A stretch of DNA of 64,000 nt from Mesorhizobium sp. M1E.F.Ca.ET.045.02.1.1. GTDB taxonomy: Bacteria; Pseudomonadota; Alphaproteobacteria; Rhizobiales; Rhizobiaceae. The stretch's first letter is position 1, and the number at the start of each line of letters is the position of its first letter. Location: assembly GCF_003952485.1 (NCBI RefSeq), contig NZ_CP034447.1:496001-560000 (forward strand). Direction: 5' to 3'. The notes below the pieces were generated by a model. It worked only from the letters and a program-made list of their open reading frames with translations. It was not told where the DNA came from and searched no databases. The position numbers were made by a program, and so were the translations under genes. This document shows positions 28,929 to 38,598 of the stretch, in pieces.

Positions 28929-29039
28929 TCTGTTTCCTGTCTTTCTTTCCCGCGTTTCGACCCGGACCCGCGGCTCAGTTCCTGAGGCGCGCCGCGTCGC
29001 GAAAGCCATCACGCTTGTGCGACTGACAAAGCCCAATGC

Positions 29040-29290
29040 TCATAAAGCCGGATCAGGTCCGGCCGGTGTGTGGCGTAGGTGCAGTATGACGATGTGAGCC
29101 GCTACACCGTGCGCGTCGTAGCCGATTGCGCGGGCTTCCGGTCTCGCGCCGGCCCAACTGCGGCCGCTTTCGAATGGCTTTGCGTGGAAGGTTCCCAGTC
29201 TGTCCATAGGCTCGGAAGAAGTCGGACAGTTGACATGGCCGGTCAGTTGCAACTCCCTTTCCCAGCACTCCACTGCCCGGTAGAGCGCAT
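29040..29290 (-). pseudogene. nodA: nodA 5' relic, copy 2
   Basis: From ATG at 29290 the minus strand encodes, across two frameshifts, CWERELQLTGHV, LSDFFRAYGQTG, and [20 protein letters not shown] followed by [12 protein letters not shown]. The gene then breaks off. About the first 75 codons of NodA are represented. The residues differ from the intact nodA at several sites, so it came from another allele. Confidence 0.85.
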
Positions 29291-29389
29291 GAAAGTTCTC
29301 CTTTCGGGCAGTTCTTAAGACGCTCGTCACGCCATGAGGCAGTGGGGCATCGGTGTGCGTCAGGTGCTTCTGCCCATGCAGGATTCCAC

Positions 29390-29439
29390 AACATTGATGA
29401 AATCGTTTGTTTCGATGAAAGGCATCCACACTTTGGATA
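29390..29439 (-). promoter_or_regulatory. nod box 2, driving nodF2E2
   Basis: Identical in its core to nod box 1: ATCCAAAGTGTGGATG, then ATCGAAACAAACGATTT and CATCAAT on the minus strand. It points leftward to the nodA relic and nodF2E2. A nodD relic starts at 29441. Confidence 0.9.
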
Positions 29440-29440
29440 G

Positions 29441-29765
29441 TTGACCACGCGTTTCAAAGATCGTGAACTACATCTCGTCGTTGTGCTCGACGCACTTCCG
29501 ACAAGTAACCTCACGGGCGCGGCATGCAGGATCCGAGCCCAGCCGGTCATGAGTGCGGCCTTGCCGGGTCGGGCGATAGGCAGTCATGCCCTTCCTGCGG
29601 GTCAAGCACTCCGAAAAAACATTTCCCCCATAAATGCTAGATCTTCCGCTGCCTTTTCGCGTCACAGGCCGTCAAACGTCCGGCCGTTCACAACAGTGAT
29701 CCGGCAAGTGTTTGGCTGCGCGAGACGATGCTGCAGGGAGTCGTCCTGCATGGCACTTCGCTATG
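29441..29765 (+). pseudogene. nodD: nodD relic 2, head joined to tail
   Basis: The head reads FKDRELHLVVVLDALP and then shifts. After about 29560 the sequence jumps to the NodD C-terminal region (traces of [16 protein letters not shown] and of [15 protein letters not shown]). The whole middle of nodD is deleted. Confidence 0.8.
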
Positions 29766-29789
29766 ATGCTGCGGTGCCGTCTAACGGCG

Positions 29790-30060
29790 CCTCGTGTTTG
29801 AACACACTGAACGGCCACCGCGATCAAAATCGATGGTTCGAGGACCGTTGATCATCACCCCGCCAGCCTCGATCTTGTTTGCCGCCACGAGAGCGACACA
29901 GAGACTGCTGGTGAAGATGCCCGCCTGCCCGCTATGTTCCGGATGGTTGACCATCCCGGATGGACCCATCGAGGGTGTCAAGGCGAGCATGAGCACAGGC
30001 GCGAACAGTTCACGGGCAGGCGCGACGGTGGCCGCAAAGCAACGTCGCGCCAGCATGCGA
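29790..30060 (-). pseudogene. Aldehyde dehydrogenase fragment
   Basis: A minus-strand frame contains ELFAPVLMLAL, then SGQAGIFTSSLCVALVAANK and IEAGGVMINGPRTIDFD. This is the C-terminal part of an aldehyde dehydrogenase (EELFGPVL, QAGVFT and EAGGVxVN positions). The catalytic region is missing. Confidence 0.65.
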
Positions 30061-30465
30061 TCTCAGCAGGATCGGCACCATCCTGTCAGGGAGCAATGCG
30101 AGTGGCTGGCTTAGCCGCTGCGACGCTGCCCGGCATCGATGACGAGGACCTGGCGCCGTGCGAGGAGCAAGAGTAGACGGATAGTATGCGCGGGAGTGGC
30201 GACCGACCACCTTGTTTCTAAGGCAGACTGAAAGCGGCTCTTACCGGGCGGCTACGCTGTTTCAGAGACTGGGGCGTCGTGCACATCCAGCCGATACTCT
30301 TTGTTGCGGATTGCGAACCGATTGCATTGCCGCAGTTACTGGCATCATGTTAACGCGTCGGACGGCGACATTGGCGAGCACGGTTTTGTGGCCGCAGTTG
30401 ACAAAGCCCATAAGTTCTAGATGCTGCGTGCTAGAATAGATGTTTGAAATCGCAGGGAGTTTCTG
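30061..30465. other. Region with no recognised gene
   Basis: Between the aldehyde dehydrogenase fragment and syrB I see no conserved frame. A TTGACA motif lies near 30399 but no well-spaced -10 partner was found. Confidence 0.4.
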
Positions 30466-30939
30466 ATGTCCAACCTTAAGGAAACTGAGGCAACCCAGGC
30501 AGCAGGCGAGGTGCCCGTGAAGGAACAGACACCCGATACAAAGGCGCCGAAGACGCGGAAGCGGACCGCGCAGCGCGCAGGTGCTATACGAACCAGAGCC
30601 GCCAGCTCGGCTCTTCAGGCGTCTTCATCTAAAGCGATCGCTTCGCCTACAGTCCGGGCAGCGCGGAGAAATTACTCTGAGAACGAGCGTGCCCAGAAGC
30701 TCGGCGAGATCGAGAAGCAGATCGGACGGGGAGAGAGTATCAAGGCAGCCGTTCAGAACGCTGGAATATCGGAACAGACGTACTATCACTGGAAAAGGGC
30801 TGCTGGGCAGACAACACAGAGCGATGAGCTCAAGGATCTTGTGAAGCTTGAAGAAGAGAACGCCCGTCTGAAGAAGCTCCTCGCTGACCGGCTCCGGAAA
30901 GAAAACGCCGAGCTCAGGAAAAAGCTCGGGCTTGCTTGA
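30466..30939 (+). CDS. syrB: SyrB-like symbiotic regulator
   Basis: A 157-residue protein resembling SyrB, a regulator of syr/nod expression in Sinorhizobium meliloti. It has a basic, Lys/Ala/Thr-rich N terminus, a helix-turn-helix around residues 68-110 (YSENERAQKLGEIEKQIGRG, then AGISEQTYYHWKRAAG), and a C-terminal Leu-rich coiled coil (LVKLEEENARLKKLLADRLR). The start follows GGGAG. It could also be read as an IS66/IS3 OrfA-like helix-turn-helix, which this family resembles, but the intact length and N-terminal tail favour SyrB. Confidence 0.75.
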   Translation: MSNLKETEATQAAGEVPVKEQTPDTKAPKTRKRTAQRAGAIRTRAASSALQASSSKAIASPTVRAARRNYSENERAQKLGEIEKQIGRGESIKAAVQNAGISEQTYYHWKRAAGQTTQSDELKDLVKLEEENARLKKLLADRLRKENAELRKKLGLA

Positions 30940-30993
30940 GCCCTTTGCCGCCATAGGCAAAAAGCCCGAGGGGCGGCTGACCTGAGCTCCAAG

Positions 30994-31370
30994 GTGACCT
31001 TCCTTTCTTCCTGTGACACAGCGAACAGCGTCGCGCCCAGCAGCCGATACTGGCGCAACGAGCTGTTTCGACCTGAGACCGGGCAGCCGGCAACTGAAGA
31101 CGTTCTTGACGAACGCGCCCAGCCGCTCCCGCCGCCAGTGGTGATCGAGCTGGACGTCGCCGGCAAGGTGCGGCTGCGGATTCCACTGACCACGCCGCCA
31201 ACACTGGCAGCGGCGATGGTGAAGGCGCGGGGCGTTTCATGATCCCGGTCCCGAGCCAGGTGCGGATCTGGTTGGCGGTGGGCCGGACCGATATGCGTCG
31301 CGGAATGCAGCGTCTCGCTCTGCAGGTTCAGGAGACATTGGGCCGGGATCCGCATTTATGCGTCGGGCGA
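30994..31370 (+). mobile_element. IS66 relic: tnpA tail and tnpB head
   Basis: The frame to 31242 ends PPVVIELDVAGKVRLRIPLT followed by PPTLAAAMVKARG, the C terminus of IS66 TnpA. The overlapping frame from 31240 reads MIPVPSQVRIWLAVGRTDMR, then GMQRLALQVQETLGRDPH, the start of TnpB. It breaks off near 31360. tnpC is absent. Confidence 0.75.
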
Positions 31371-31440
31371 GATTATGTGGCGGAGCCGCCCTGACCCCTT
31401 CGGACCGGCCAAACCCAGCTTGCCTCCGCCACATAAACAT

Positions 31441-32450
31441 TCAGATGGAGTTCAGCAGTTGCAGAACGGAGTCATTTGGTCGGAAACGCACGCCGTGATC
31501 GCCGGTGACGCCCGCTTTCTCGAGTCCATTGCGCATCATCTCTACATCCGCTGTGGCATAGCGGTGGGTCGTGGCGACCCGTGCATGCCCGAGCCAGGCT
31601 TGGATCGTCAAAAGGTCCACGCCGGACTGGAGAAGCTTCATGGCGAGGGAGTGCCGGAAGATGTGCGGCGATATGGGCTTGTCGGCCAAAGCCGGTCTGG
31701 TAGGCCCGGCGCTCGTTGCGGGCGCCGAGGAATATCGGTCGCGGCTCGTGATGGGCGATCCCGCGCTCGCTCAACAAGGATGTCAGCGCCCGCAGCCGGG
31801 TCCTTAGCAATGGGGACGACGCGGTCTCTACGCCCTTTGCCGCGCAGCAGCACTTGTGGGTGCGGCCGCTCCAACTGAAGGTCGTTTGCGTTGACGCCGG
31901 TGGCTTCGGAGGCCGGGCGCCGGTTCGTGCCAAGAAAGAGCAGAAAGGCTCGGTCGCGCCGACCACGGGGCGTCTTTGGATCTGGCGCCGCGATGAGGGT
32001 GTCCACTTCGGCCGTGGTGAGGTGGTACGTCACGTCAATGTGCGTCCGTTTAATGGGAATCGTCAGCACGCGTTGGGCGACGCCGAAGGATGCCGGGTCG
32101 GCGGCAGCGACGTGGCGGAAGAAAGATCGGATCGCGGCCAAGCGGGCGTTGCGCGTGGTGACGGAATTGTTCCGCTTCTCCTCGAGTTCGTCGAGAAAAG
32201 CGAGAACGGGATCTCGATCAGCTCTTCGAGCGCCAACGCCCCCGGCTTCTTCCGCAATCGGGCGGCGGCAAAGAGGATCAGCATGCGCAAGGCATCGCGA
32301 TAGCTGGCCACGGTCGCGGGAGTCGCATTGCGCTGCTTCGTCAGGCGCCGGCGGAAATAGGACTCCAGGAGCGGCGCTAGGAGTAGGTGTTAACTCATGC
32401 TGCTCCTTGAGCGCGCCGCCATCGAGTGCCACCTCGGCTTGATCAATCAG
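31441..32450 (-). pseudogene. Tyrosine recombinase (XerC/D-like), frameshifted
   Basis: Minus-strand frames give an N-terminal SAM-like core (FLDELEEKRNNSVTTRNARL, then AAIRSFFRHVAAADP), the central DNA-binding part (LTTAEVDTLIAAPDPKTPRG, RRDRAFLLFL) and the catalytic end [20 protein letters not shown] with [13 protein letters not shown]. The HxxR, H and Y residues are visible, but the pieces lie in at least three frames. It is a dead transposon- or phage-type integrase. Confidence 0.8.
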
Positions 32451-32740
32451 ATCAACGAGGCGTTGACGGTGGTCGAGGCGGATATCGCGGTGGTGCCCAC
32501 TAGGATCCGACAATCCGTCGCCTGATGACGTTGCCTCCGTCACCGTGGGTGCGAACGTTGCCGCGGCAATCGGCAACATTCGGCGCTTCAGCGATCCACA
32601 GAGGCTTGTCGCCTACCTTGGCTTCTTCCGAGCGTGCGGCAGTCGGTGAGGGACCGGCCTATCATGGCCGCATCACGAAGCACGTCTCCTGAATCGAAAC
32701 CTCTATCCGATCGACGAACGCCTCAAGTCTCGCAGGCGAG
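32401..32740 (+). mobile_element. IS110-family transposase C-terminal relic
   Basis: Plus-strand frames read LLLERAAIECHLGLINQINE and GANVAAAIGNIRRFSDPQRL, then VAYLG, with GPAYHGRITKH in another frame. This is the transposase_20 (C-terminal) region of IS110 elements with frameshifts. It is the half missing from the fragment at 14883, though the two may be from different elements. Confidence 0.7.
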
Positions 32741-32926
32741 CAAGGCCGGGCGGGTCCGGGCGGGTCCAGATGTAGTAGGTATCCTAATCATCGCCGAGCG
32801 TGTTTAGCTTGGGTCGCGCAGAAAGGTGGATGGCGTGAGCGCGCTGAGATGGATCGCCATTTGGACTAAACGACGGGACGGCTGACTGGTATGCGCGTTC
32901 AATTGATCTGGCGCCTTAAATGCAGG

Positions 32927-33365
32927 AAGGCTTCGCGGCCGGTACGAGGCGCATCCCTCCTCCGAAGCAGCACGCCCAAGTATCATCACAAGCCCCGAGC
33001 GCTCGCGTTCGGCGATGTCCAATTTCCGACAATGTCGGAATACAGTCAGATCTGCTGGATTGACTTTAAATGGTTTTCTCATTTGGCACAGCGCATGCTG
33101 GTTATCCGCAAACACGTGACCGACCAACAAGAAGTCGCATGATCACCTCACCAAAACATACAGCCGCGGAACAATCACTTGGCCCGAACTTGCTTATCGC
33201 CCTCCCCGTCACCACAACCGGAGCCATCCATGTCTGACGGGCTGCCCAGGATACCTACTGCGACCGCGCTTGCCCGGTGACGACCGCTCCGGCTCCGCCC
33301 GTTACCGACGAGGCAAAGTGACGGATTTCCTGCTTTTCAACGACATGGAGGTGGTTGTCATTCCC
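32927..33365. repeat. NifA-promoter repeat, copy A
   Basis: About 440 bases that recur at 50971-51410 with small differences; a 65-base part also recurs at 42203-42267. The unit holds a complete NifA promoter and the head of a gene related to M16 peptidases. Confidence 0.9.
33016..33099 (+). promoter_or_regulatory. NifA/sigma-54 promoter in repeat copy A
   Basis: TGT-N10-ACA at 33016-33031 (TGTCCAATTTCCGACA) and TGGCACAGCGCATGCT at 33084-33099. Both the GG/GC cores and the roughly 85-base spacing are right for a NifA promoter. It now leads into broken gene heads and then the Ntn hydrolase at 33551. Confidence 0.82.
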
Positions 33366-33480
33366 GCTGGGGGACAGACTCGGCCTGTTCAAGGCATTGC
33401 GCGAAGGCGGCAAGATGACGGCCACCCGTGCGCGAACTCAAGGAGCGCAGCCTGTATCGTGTATCAGGCAAATAGGCCGT
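33139..33480 (+). pseudogene. M16-peptidase-like head joined to a methyltransferase head
   Basis: From ATG at 33139 the frame begins MITSPKHTAAEQSLGP and, after shifts, reads PVTDEAKVTDFLLFNDMEVV, which resembles the N terminus of M16 zinc proteases. It joins at about 33366 to GDRLGLFKALREGGKMTAT, the winged-helix start of a class of SAM methyltransferases. Neither gene is complete. The longer body of the methyltransferase is at 51412-52240. Confidence 0.6.
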
Positions 33481-33550
33481 GGGTCAGTGACCTTGACACA
33501 GGGGACATGCGCAAGGTCCTGAAGTTTGATGTAGCGATAGAAGGGTGCCA

Positions 33551-33997
33551 ATGACAACAATAGCTTACAGGAACGGAACCATGGCTGGCGACGGCCGAGC
33601 CTTGGGTTTTGACTCAGTATCCGTCGGTGAGAAAACGAAGGTGTTTCGCTTATGCGACGGCACACTCATCGGCGTTTCCTCTTCGTCCTTGGGTATTCCA
33701 AAGGCCGTTCGAGACTGGGTTGAGAAGGGCATGGATGTTTCTGATATTCCTGTGCCGCGCAACGACGACAATTTTGAATTTGAGGCGCTGATAGTGCGCA
33801 AAAATGGGGAAGCCGTATTGTTGGACGGCAATTGGCTGCCAAGTGATCCCGTGAAAGGTGAATATTATGCCATCGGGAGCGGCAAGCAGTATGCTTTGGC
33901 CGCGCTGGTTTTGGGCAAGTCAGCTAAGGAAAGCGTCGAAGTTGCCGCGAAACTCGACGTTTGGACTGGTGGCACAGTCACTGCCATAACTCACTAA
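33551..33997 (+). CDS. Proteasome-like Ntn hydrolase
   Basis: A 148-residue protein of the HslV/proteasome-like Ntn-hydrolase fold. It begins MTTIAYRNGTMAGDGRA, which would expose Thr2 as the N-terminal nucleophile after Met removal, and ends AKLDVWTGGTVTAITH, as phage- and rhizobium-borne members do. The ATG at 33551 is chosen over 33545 for this reason. It is intact amid debris. Substrate and partner are unknown. It lies downstream of the promoter at 33016-33099 with no terminator seen between, so NifA-driven transcription is possible. Confidence 0.75.
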   Translation: MTTIAYRNGTMAGDGRALGFDSVSVGEKTKVFRLCDGTLIGVSSSSLGIPKAVRDWVEKGMDVSDIPVPRNDDNFEFEALIVRKNGEAVLLDGNWLPSDPVKGEYYAIGSGKQYALAALVLGKSAKESVEVAAKLDVWTGGTVTAITH

Positions 33998-33999
33998 AC

Positions 34000-34015
34000 C
34001 CGCCTTTCGGCGGGA
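34000..34015 (+). terminator. Terminator-like hairpin after the Ntn hydrolase
   Basis: CCCGCC-TTTC-GGCGGG forms a 6-bp GC stem three bases after the stop codon. There is no long T run, so efficiency is uncertain. Confidence 0.5.
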
Positions 34016-34138
34016 GTGTGACAGTGCGAGCGTGGAAGTAGGGCGCCACCCCGGGGCACGTCGAGCCCTGTCATCTGCTTGCGTTGTTGGACATGTGAGC
34101 TGGTCCATAAGCGCGCGAAAGCGTCCAGTTGTGGCCAA

Positions 34139-34264
34139 AAGCACGATTTGCGACAGAACCGGCCCGCTTCTATGAGTATGGGCCGCTTTTTGCGGCCAGC
34201 GTGCTTGCCATCCTGCCGCCAGTGGCCGTCGCCTTCTTCTTCCAAGGTTACCTCGTCATGAAGT
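34139..34264 (+). pseudogene. Sugar ABC-transporter permease C-terminal fragment
   Basis: One frame reads FYEYGPLFAASVLAILPPVA, then [12 protein letters not shown] and a stop. This is the C-terminal end of a MalG-type ABC permease (AAS..LP..FFFQ.YLV). No start or upstream part is present. Confidence 0.5.
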
Positions 34265-34484
34265 AGAGCACCACGATCTTGTCGGAGAAATCGGAAAGGC
34301 GGACGGCCCTTCCGTCCGCGTCGGCCAGTTCGAAAGGCGGCGCGGCCTGCTCGTCGATCGCCTGGAAGAACCTCTCCGCGCTGTCCCTCATCTTGTCGAG
34401 ATCGGCGCCCGGATGGTGGGCCAGCGCGGAGGTCGCGAGGATCAGCGCCAGAAATTGAATCGCAAGCGACGGTTTCGCTTTCAT
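34248..34484 (-). pseudogene. SCO1/SenC-like redoxin, N-terminal fragment
   Basis: The frame starts [20 protein letters not shown], a likely signal sequence, and continues [18 protein letters not shown] to [11 protein letters not shown], where it stops before the CxxxC copper site. SCO proteins deliver copper to cytochrome oxidase or guard against oxidative stress. The catalytic half has been deleted. Confidence 0.65.
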
Positions 34485-34559
34485 GGACAATGCATTCCGG
34501 TTGGGGGCGTTCGAGGGCTCCGCGGCTAGAATTGGTCTCACTGTGTCTGCTCCCGCTCC

Positions 34560-35030
34560 CGGCGGCTCATCTGCCTGATAGGCGCGTTCCCGCTCGGGCC
34601 ATGTGCTTTTGATGAAGGCCAGAACGGCCCGGATCTCCTCGTCGGTGAGGACATTCCCGAAGCCCGGCATGTCGCTCTGGTAGCCGCCGCCGACGACCGC
34701 GGCCGGTCCCGGCGCCGGCATGCGTCCCGAAGGCAGCGGGCTTTCCAATCGCGCTGACCTTCGCCTGGCTAAAACCGTCTTGCCTAGCGCTATCGCCGCG
34801 GCCGGGGCGCCGCCACCGGCCATCCGGTTGGCGAGCCAAGGCAATGTCCAGACCAATCCGAGGCCTGCCGCGGCCACGCATCGATAAGAGGACCGACGCC
34901 CTTCTCCTTTGCCGCCGCTGGAGAACAGGTACTTGATCAGCGCGGCCGTCCCGAGGACGAGCACGACGACGACAAGCAGCCACACCAGGCCCATGCCGAA
35001 CATCATCATGCCGCTCATGCATTCCATCAT
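34560..35030 (-). pseudogene. Small membrane protein fused to cytochrome c tail (deletion fusion)
   Basis: The open frame begins [20 protein letters not shown], a Met-rich single-pass protein common in copper loci. It then runs through unrelated sequence into [20 protein letters not shown] and IKSTWPERE, the C terminus of a cytochrome c. The heme CxxCH is missing. The frame also continues into the SCO fragment, so it is a deletion fusion rather than a real three-domain protein. Confidence 0.6.
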
Positions 35031-35059
35031 CGAAGCCTCCTATTCCGTGGCGTAGACGC

Positions 35060-35480
35060 CGCCGGTCCCGTCAGACTTCCGGATTTCGAGAATCTCGAAG
35101 GGCGCTTCCTTCGTGCCACTCATGCCGGGGGAGCCCATCGGCATGCCGGGCAGCGTCATGCCCTTTGATGTCGGGCCGCTCGGTCAAGAGCTTGTTGACC
35201 GTGCCGACCGGCACATGGCCGCTCACCACATAGCCGTCGATGAACGAGAGAAGGCAGCCATCGGCTTCCGGCGGAATGCCCTCTTCGCGGCTCATGGCGA
35301 AAAGGTCGTGCGTCGGCCTTGACGGTGACAGCGAAGCCGTTTCCTGCAAATAGCCGGCATAACCTTCGCAGCAGCCGCATTGCGGGTTCTTGTAGAGCGT
35401 GACGTCCTTTCGCCGGCGAACGCCGGAGCGGCGCCTGACAGGATCGAGGCGAGGACAAGAGCTATCAGGGTATTGGACAT
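35060..35480 (-). pseudogene. DUF411 metal-binding protein, frameshifted
   Basis: Minus-strand frames give VTLYKNPQCGCCEGYAGYLQ, the CGCC metal motif of DUF411 proteins, and SFIDGYVVSGHVPVGTVNKL followed by LTERPDIKG in another frame. A frameshift near 35310 separates them. DUF411 proteins accompany copper-resistance genes. Confidence 0.7.
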
Positions 35481-36870
35481 TTTTGCTTCTCCTTCGGCTT
35501 GTGGACTGGTCAGGCGACCGGCCGCCTGGTGTTCGAGAACGTGGCAGTGGAACATCCAATTGCCGGGATTGTCGGCGACGAAGGCGATCTCGACCTTCTC
35601 GCGCGGCGAAACCAGCGCCGTGTCCTGCCATTCGCGACGTGGGGTGGGCTGGCCGTTGCGGGAAATCACCCGGAAGGAATGGCCGTGCAGATGGATCGGA
35701 TCATGCCACGCGGTTGCGTTGGTCGTGGCGATGACGTGGCTCTTATTCCGCAAGAGCGTCAGCCCCGGCTTCATGTCGTGATTGGCCTCGTCGGCGGCGA
35801 CGCCGTTGATGAACCAGGCGGTGCCGGAATTCATCGTCCTGCATCATGCGCCCGGACCCATGCTTTCACCCATGTCCTGCGCCACCATCTCGCCCATCAT
35901 GCCGCCGGTGAAGACGACTTCGTTGCGGGACGCTGTATCGAGGTCCGGCTCCGGCAGCGGAATGGTCGGCAGGGTCAGCGGCCAATCAGGCACACGTGCC
36001 CTAAGCGGAGTGTCGGAATAAACAAGATCGACGAGCTCATATTCCAGCCCCTCGTAGAACTGGTCGAAGATCGAAAGCCGGCTGCCCGGCTTGCCCGTCA
36101 TGTCGAGGATCAGATCGGTGCGCATTGCGGGACCCAGCACCACCCGCCTCCGGCGCGTGTGGCGTCACCGGCTGGCCGTCGAGCGCGATGACGGCCGGCC
36201 TGAAAACCCGTGAAGTCGGGACTGAAGATGCGTGCATTGGCGGCGTTGATCAGCCGCAGCCGGATGCGCTCGCCCTTTCTGACCGCAAAGGTATCCGGCA
36301 CGCGGCCATTGATGGTAACCGTGTTGCCGACGCGGCCATTGTGGTGAATGTCGTGCCGGTTGCCGAAATCCTCGCTGATTGCGCCAGATTTCGTCAGCCC
36401 TCAGTCACCGAGCATCCAGGTCACCTCGCGATCGGCCCGCACCGCCTTCGGTTCCTCGATGATCAGCGGACCATAAAGTCCGCGCCCGACCTGTTCGAAG
36501 CTCCGCTGGTGCGGGTGATACCAGCAGATGCCGACGTCGACGGCGTCGAACTCGTAGACGAAGCGCTCGCCCGCTCCAATCGGCTTCTGCGTGAGGTGAG
36601 GCACGCCATCCATGGCATGTGGCACACGCACGCGATGCCAGTGCACGGTCGTTTTCTCGGCAAGGCCGTTCTCTACCTCGACCCGCACGCGCTCGCCCTG
36701 ACGGACCCGGATTTCCGGGCCTGGAACGGGCCTTCGGCGCGCAATCGAGCCCGGTTCACCCGGCCCAATGGCGTCCACTTTGGGGGCGCATGCACTGCAG
36801 ACCCGCTGGACCTGATCCGGGAGAGAATGGGCGCGGCGATTGGAATAGCTATGAAAGCGCATCGGACCGT
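35480..36870 (-). pseudogene. Multicopper oxidase (CopA-like), frameshifted
   Basis: Pieces in several minus-strand frames line up in order as a multicopper oxidase: TTVHWHRVRVPHAMDGVPHL and ICWYHPHQRSFEQVGRGLYG (first copper sites), VRKGERIRLRLINAANARIF in the middle, and HDPIHLHGHSFRV plus FHCHVLEHQ at the end. Single-base shifts near 36410, 36140 and 35840 break the gene. It would have oxidised Cu(I) in the periplasm. Confidence 0.8.
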
Positions 36871-37148
36871 GGAACTGCGCGCGCAGACTTTCGGAGGAAG
36901 GCTCGCTTTTAAGCGTTATCGTGCAACTCTGACCGTTCTTCGCCTTGGCGGGTGCCGCGGAAGAATCCCGGGTTCTGCGAGCGCTCCGAGAACACCTGCG
37001 GTCGATCCTGTACCACAATTTCGCGAAGCTCGATGCTCTCTACAAACGATGTCTTGGATTCTCACGCCCTTATTTCAGCACTTCGCTCGCTTGCCCGACT
37101 CGGCCGCGGTCAGCCTTCACCGCCAATTTTATTGGCGCAGCGACGTTC

Positions 37149-37430
37149 CTATCGGGTCAGGCGAGGCTTCTTGAACCTGCCGCTCTCTCGTTGCCCTGGC
37201 ACGATTAATCGTCCTCTCAGTCTCGTCATTGGCGGAGTCGCTCCTGAGGCGCGCGCCGGCGAGTTCGAGGAGCGCGTGGCTATCTCCTCGGTCCAGCCGG
37301 ATTCCGCTGCGCGCTCAGCCAATTCCTGGAAGGCCGATTCCAAGGCGAGCTGGCATTGAAGGCCGCGGTCCGGATGGTCGACTGGGCAGCTTGGTTCCAC
37401 GATCGCAATGCTTGATCGCTTCATTGCAGG
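37149..37430 (-). pseudogene. Conserved hypothetical protein fragment
   Basis: The frame contains VDHPDRGLQCQLALESAFQE, then LAERAAESGWTEE. This resembles a small rhizobial protein family of unknown function. The remainder is shifted or missing. Confidence 0.4.
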
Positions 37431-37511
37431 CCATGGGCTCTCGCCCTCTCCTTTTGCCACACGAGGCGCCAGCTCACGTGTTGTTGTTGGCGTGCGCCCC
37501 GGCAACCGCTT

Positions 37512-37800
37512 TCACCAGCCGCTCCGGCGATCCCGCGCGCTCCAGCTCCGCAAAGAATGATGCGGCGTGACGCTACCCAGCCGGTGCTTCTCGGCCAATT
37601 TGCACACATAGGGATAGTCGACCATGAAATCGGATCGAGGCGAGGCGTTGGACGTTTCAGTCTTGGTCTGAATGCCGCCGCCCACGAGCCGATCGGCCTT
37701 CTCGATGATTTGGCGCACCCTCGTTGTCGACAAGCCATGTTCCTGAGCCAGGTCGGCGAAACTCTTGCCCTTCAGAAAGCCGTCGACCAGGGCTATGTTC
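37512..37800 (-). pseudogene. Helix-turn-helix protein fragment
   Basis: The minus strand reads NIALVDGFLKGKSFADLAQE, then HGLSTTRVRQIIEKADRL, a sigma-region-4-like helix-turn-helix, then MVDYPYVCKLAEKHRLGSV. An in-frame stop lies just before the first residues and no ATG is present, so it is probably a fragment of a larger gene. Function is unknown. Confidence 0.4.
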
Positions 37801-37810
37801 CTATCGACGG

Positions 37811-38598
37811 TCGGCTAAATCCCAGCAGGCGCGCAGTTTTCCAGCATCATTCCGTTTGTTCATCCGCTTGTCCGCGCCCCCTGCAAATCCTACCGGGCCA
37901 AATCGGTGCTTGGAAGACCCACTCATGTCATGGCCTCGGGAAAGTACCAGGCCGACGGTCATGTGAATACGAAAGATGCTGGCGATCACCATGATCGTTG
38001 GTGACCGCTGACCTCCCGAATGTCGGCTTCGACGGCACACCGGGAGCTCTCGGCAATGTTGAATAATTCCGTTTGAAGATGGTTGACTTCGTCGTCGAGG
38101 CTCGATCCATCAGGATCGGTATCGACGATTCTATATTTGAGGAACCCAAATTCGTTTGACTCGCGCAATTCGCTGTACGGCGTATCATCGCAAGCGCGGG
38201 ATTGCGACATCCTGCGAAGTGCCCACGTTGCTGGAATCGATTTTGCGGAAGTAAAAAGGCCCCGGCGCTGGGTCGGCGCGCAGGGCCTTCAGGCATGTAC
38301 GAGCTACCAGCATGTCCAGTTATGATCGTGCGCTATCATAATGAACAAACGGTGAATGATCGCTATCCGAGGTGCAGGGCGGGCGAGATGGTGGGGCGGT
38401 GGGGGACCTGTACCGCTGCAGCGGGGCCACGAGCAGCGACTCGAGCCATGCGCCACGCTGCAGGACCTCGATTTCGGGCCAAGCCTCGAGCCCGCAACTC
38501 GCCTTGCTTCTCGGAAATCATAAGGCTTTGTGGGGCGGTTAAGCAGCGCGATATGGCCGCGGCGATACGAAGTTTTCATCTTTACCCTGTTCAGACGG
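37811..38598. other. Region with only a doubtful small ORF
   Basis: A minus-strand frame at 37986-38210 (74 codons, MSQSRACDDTPYSELRESNE...) has an acidic, protein-like composition but no recognised relatives and no clear ribosome-binding site. Nothing else was recognised. Confidence 0.3.

Larger units (their letters stand above)
27073..29570. repeat. nodFE repeat, copy 2
   Basis: Second copy of the segment at 12156-14560 in the same orientation. It contains the unidentified 130-base block (27073-27200), nodE2, nodF2, a longer nodA relic, a nod box and a dead nodD head. The divergent patch inside nodE is the main place where the two copies differ. Confidence 0.93.

Noticed and set aside
33994..34245. 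83-codon minus-strand ORF
   Set aside because: It overlaps the terminator hairpin and the ABC permease fragment and has no family resemblance.
34248..35030. A single three-domain membrane-cytochrome-SCO protein
   Set aside because: The cytochrome heme site and the SCO copper site are missing and the linkers match no family. A deletion fusion explains it better.
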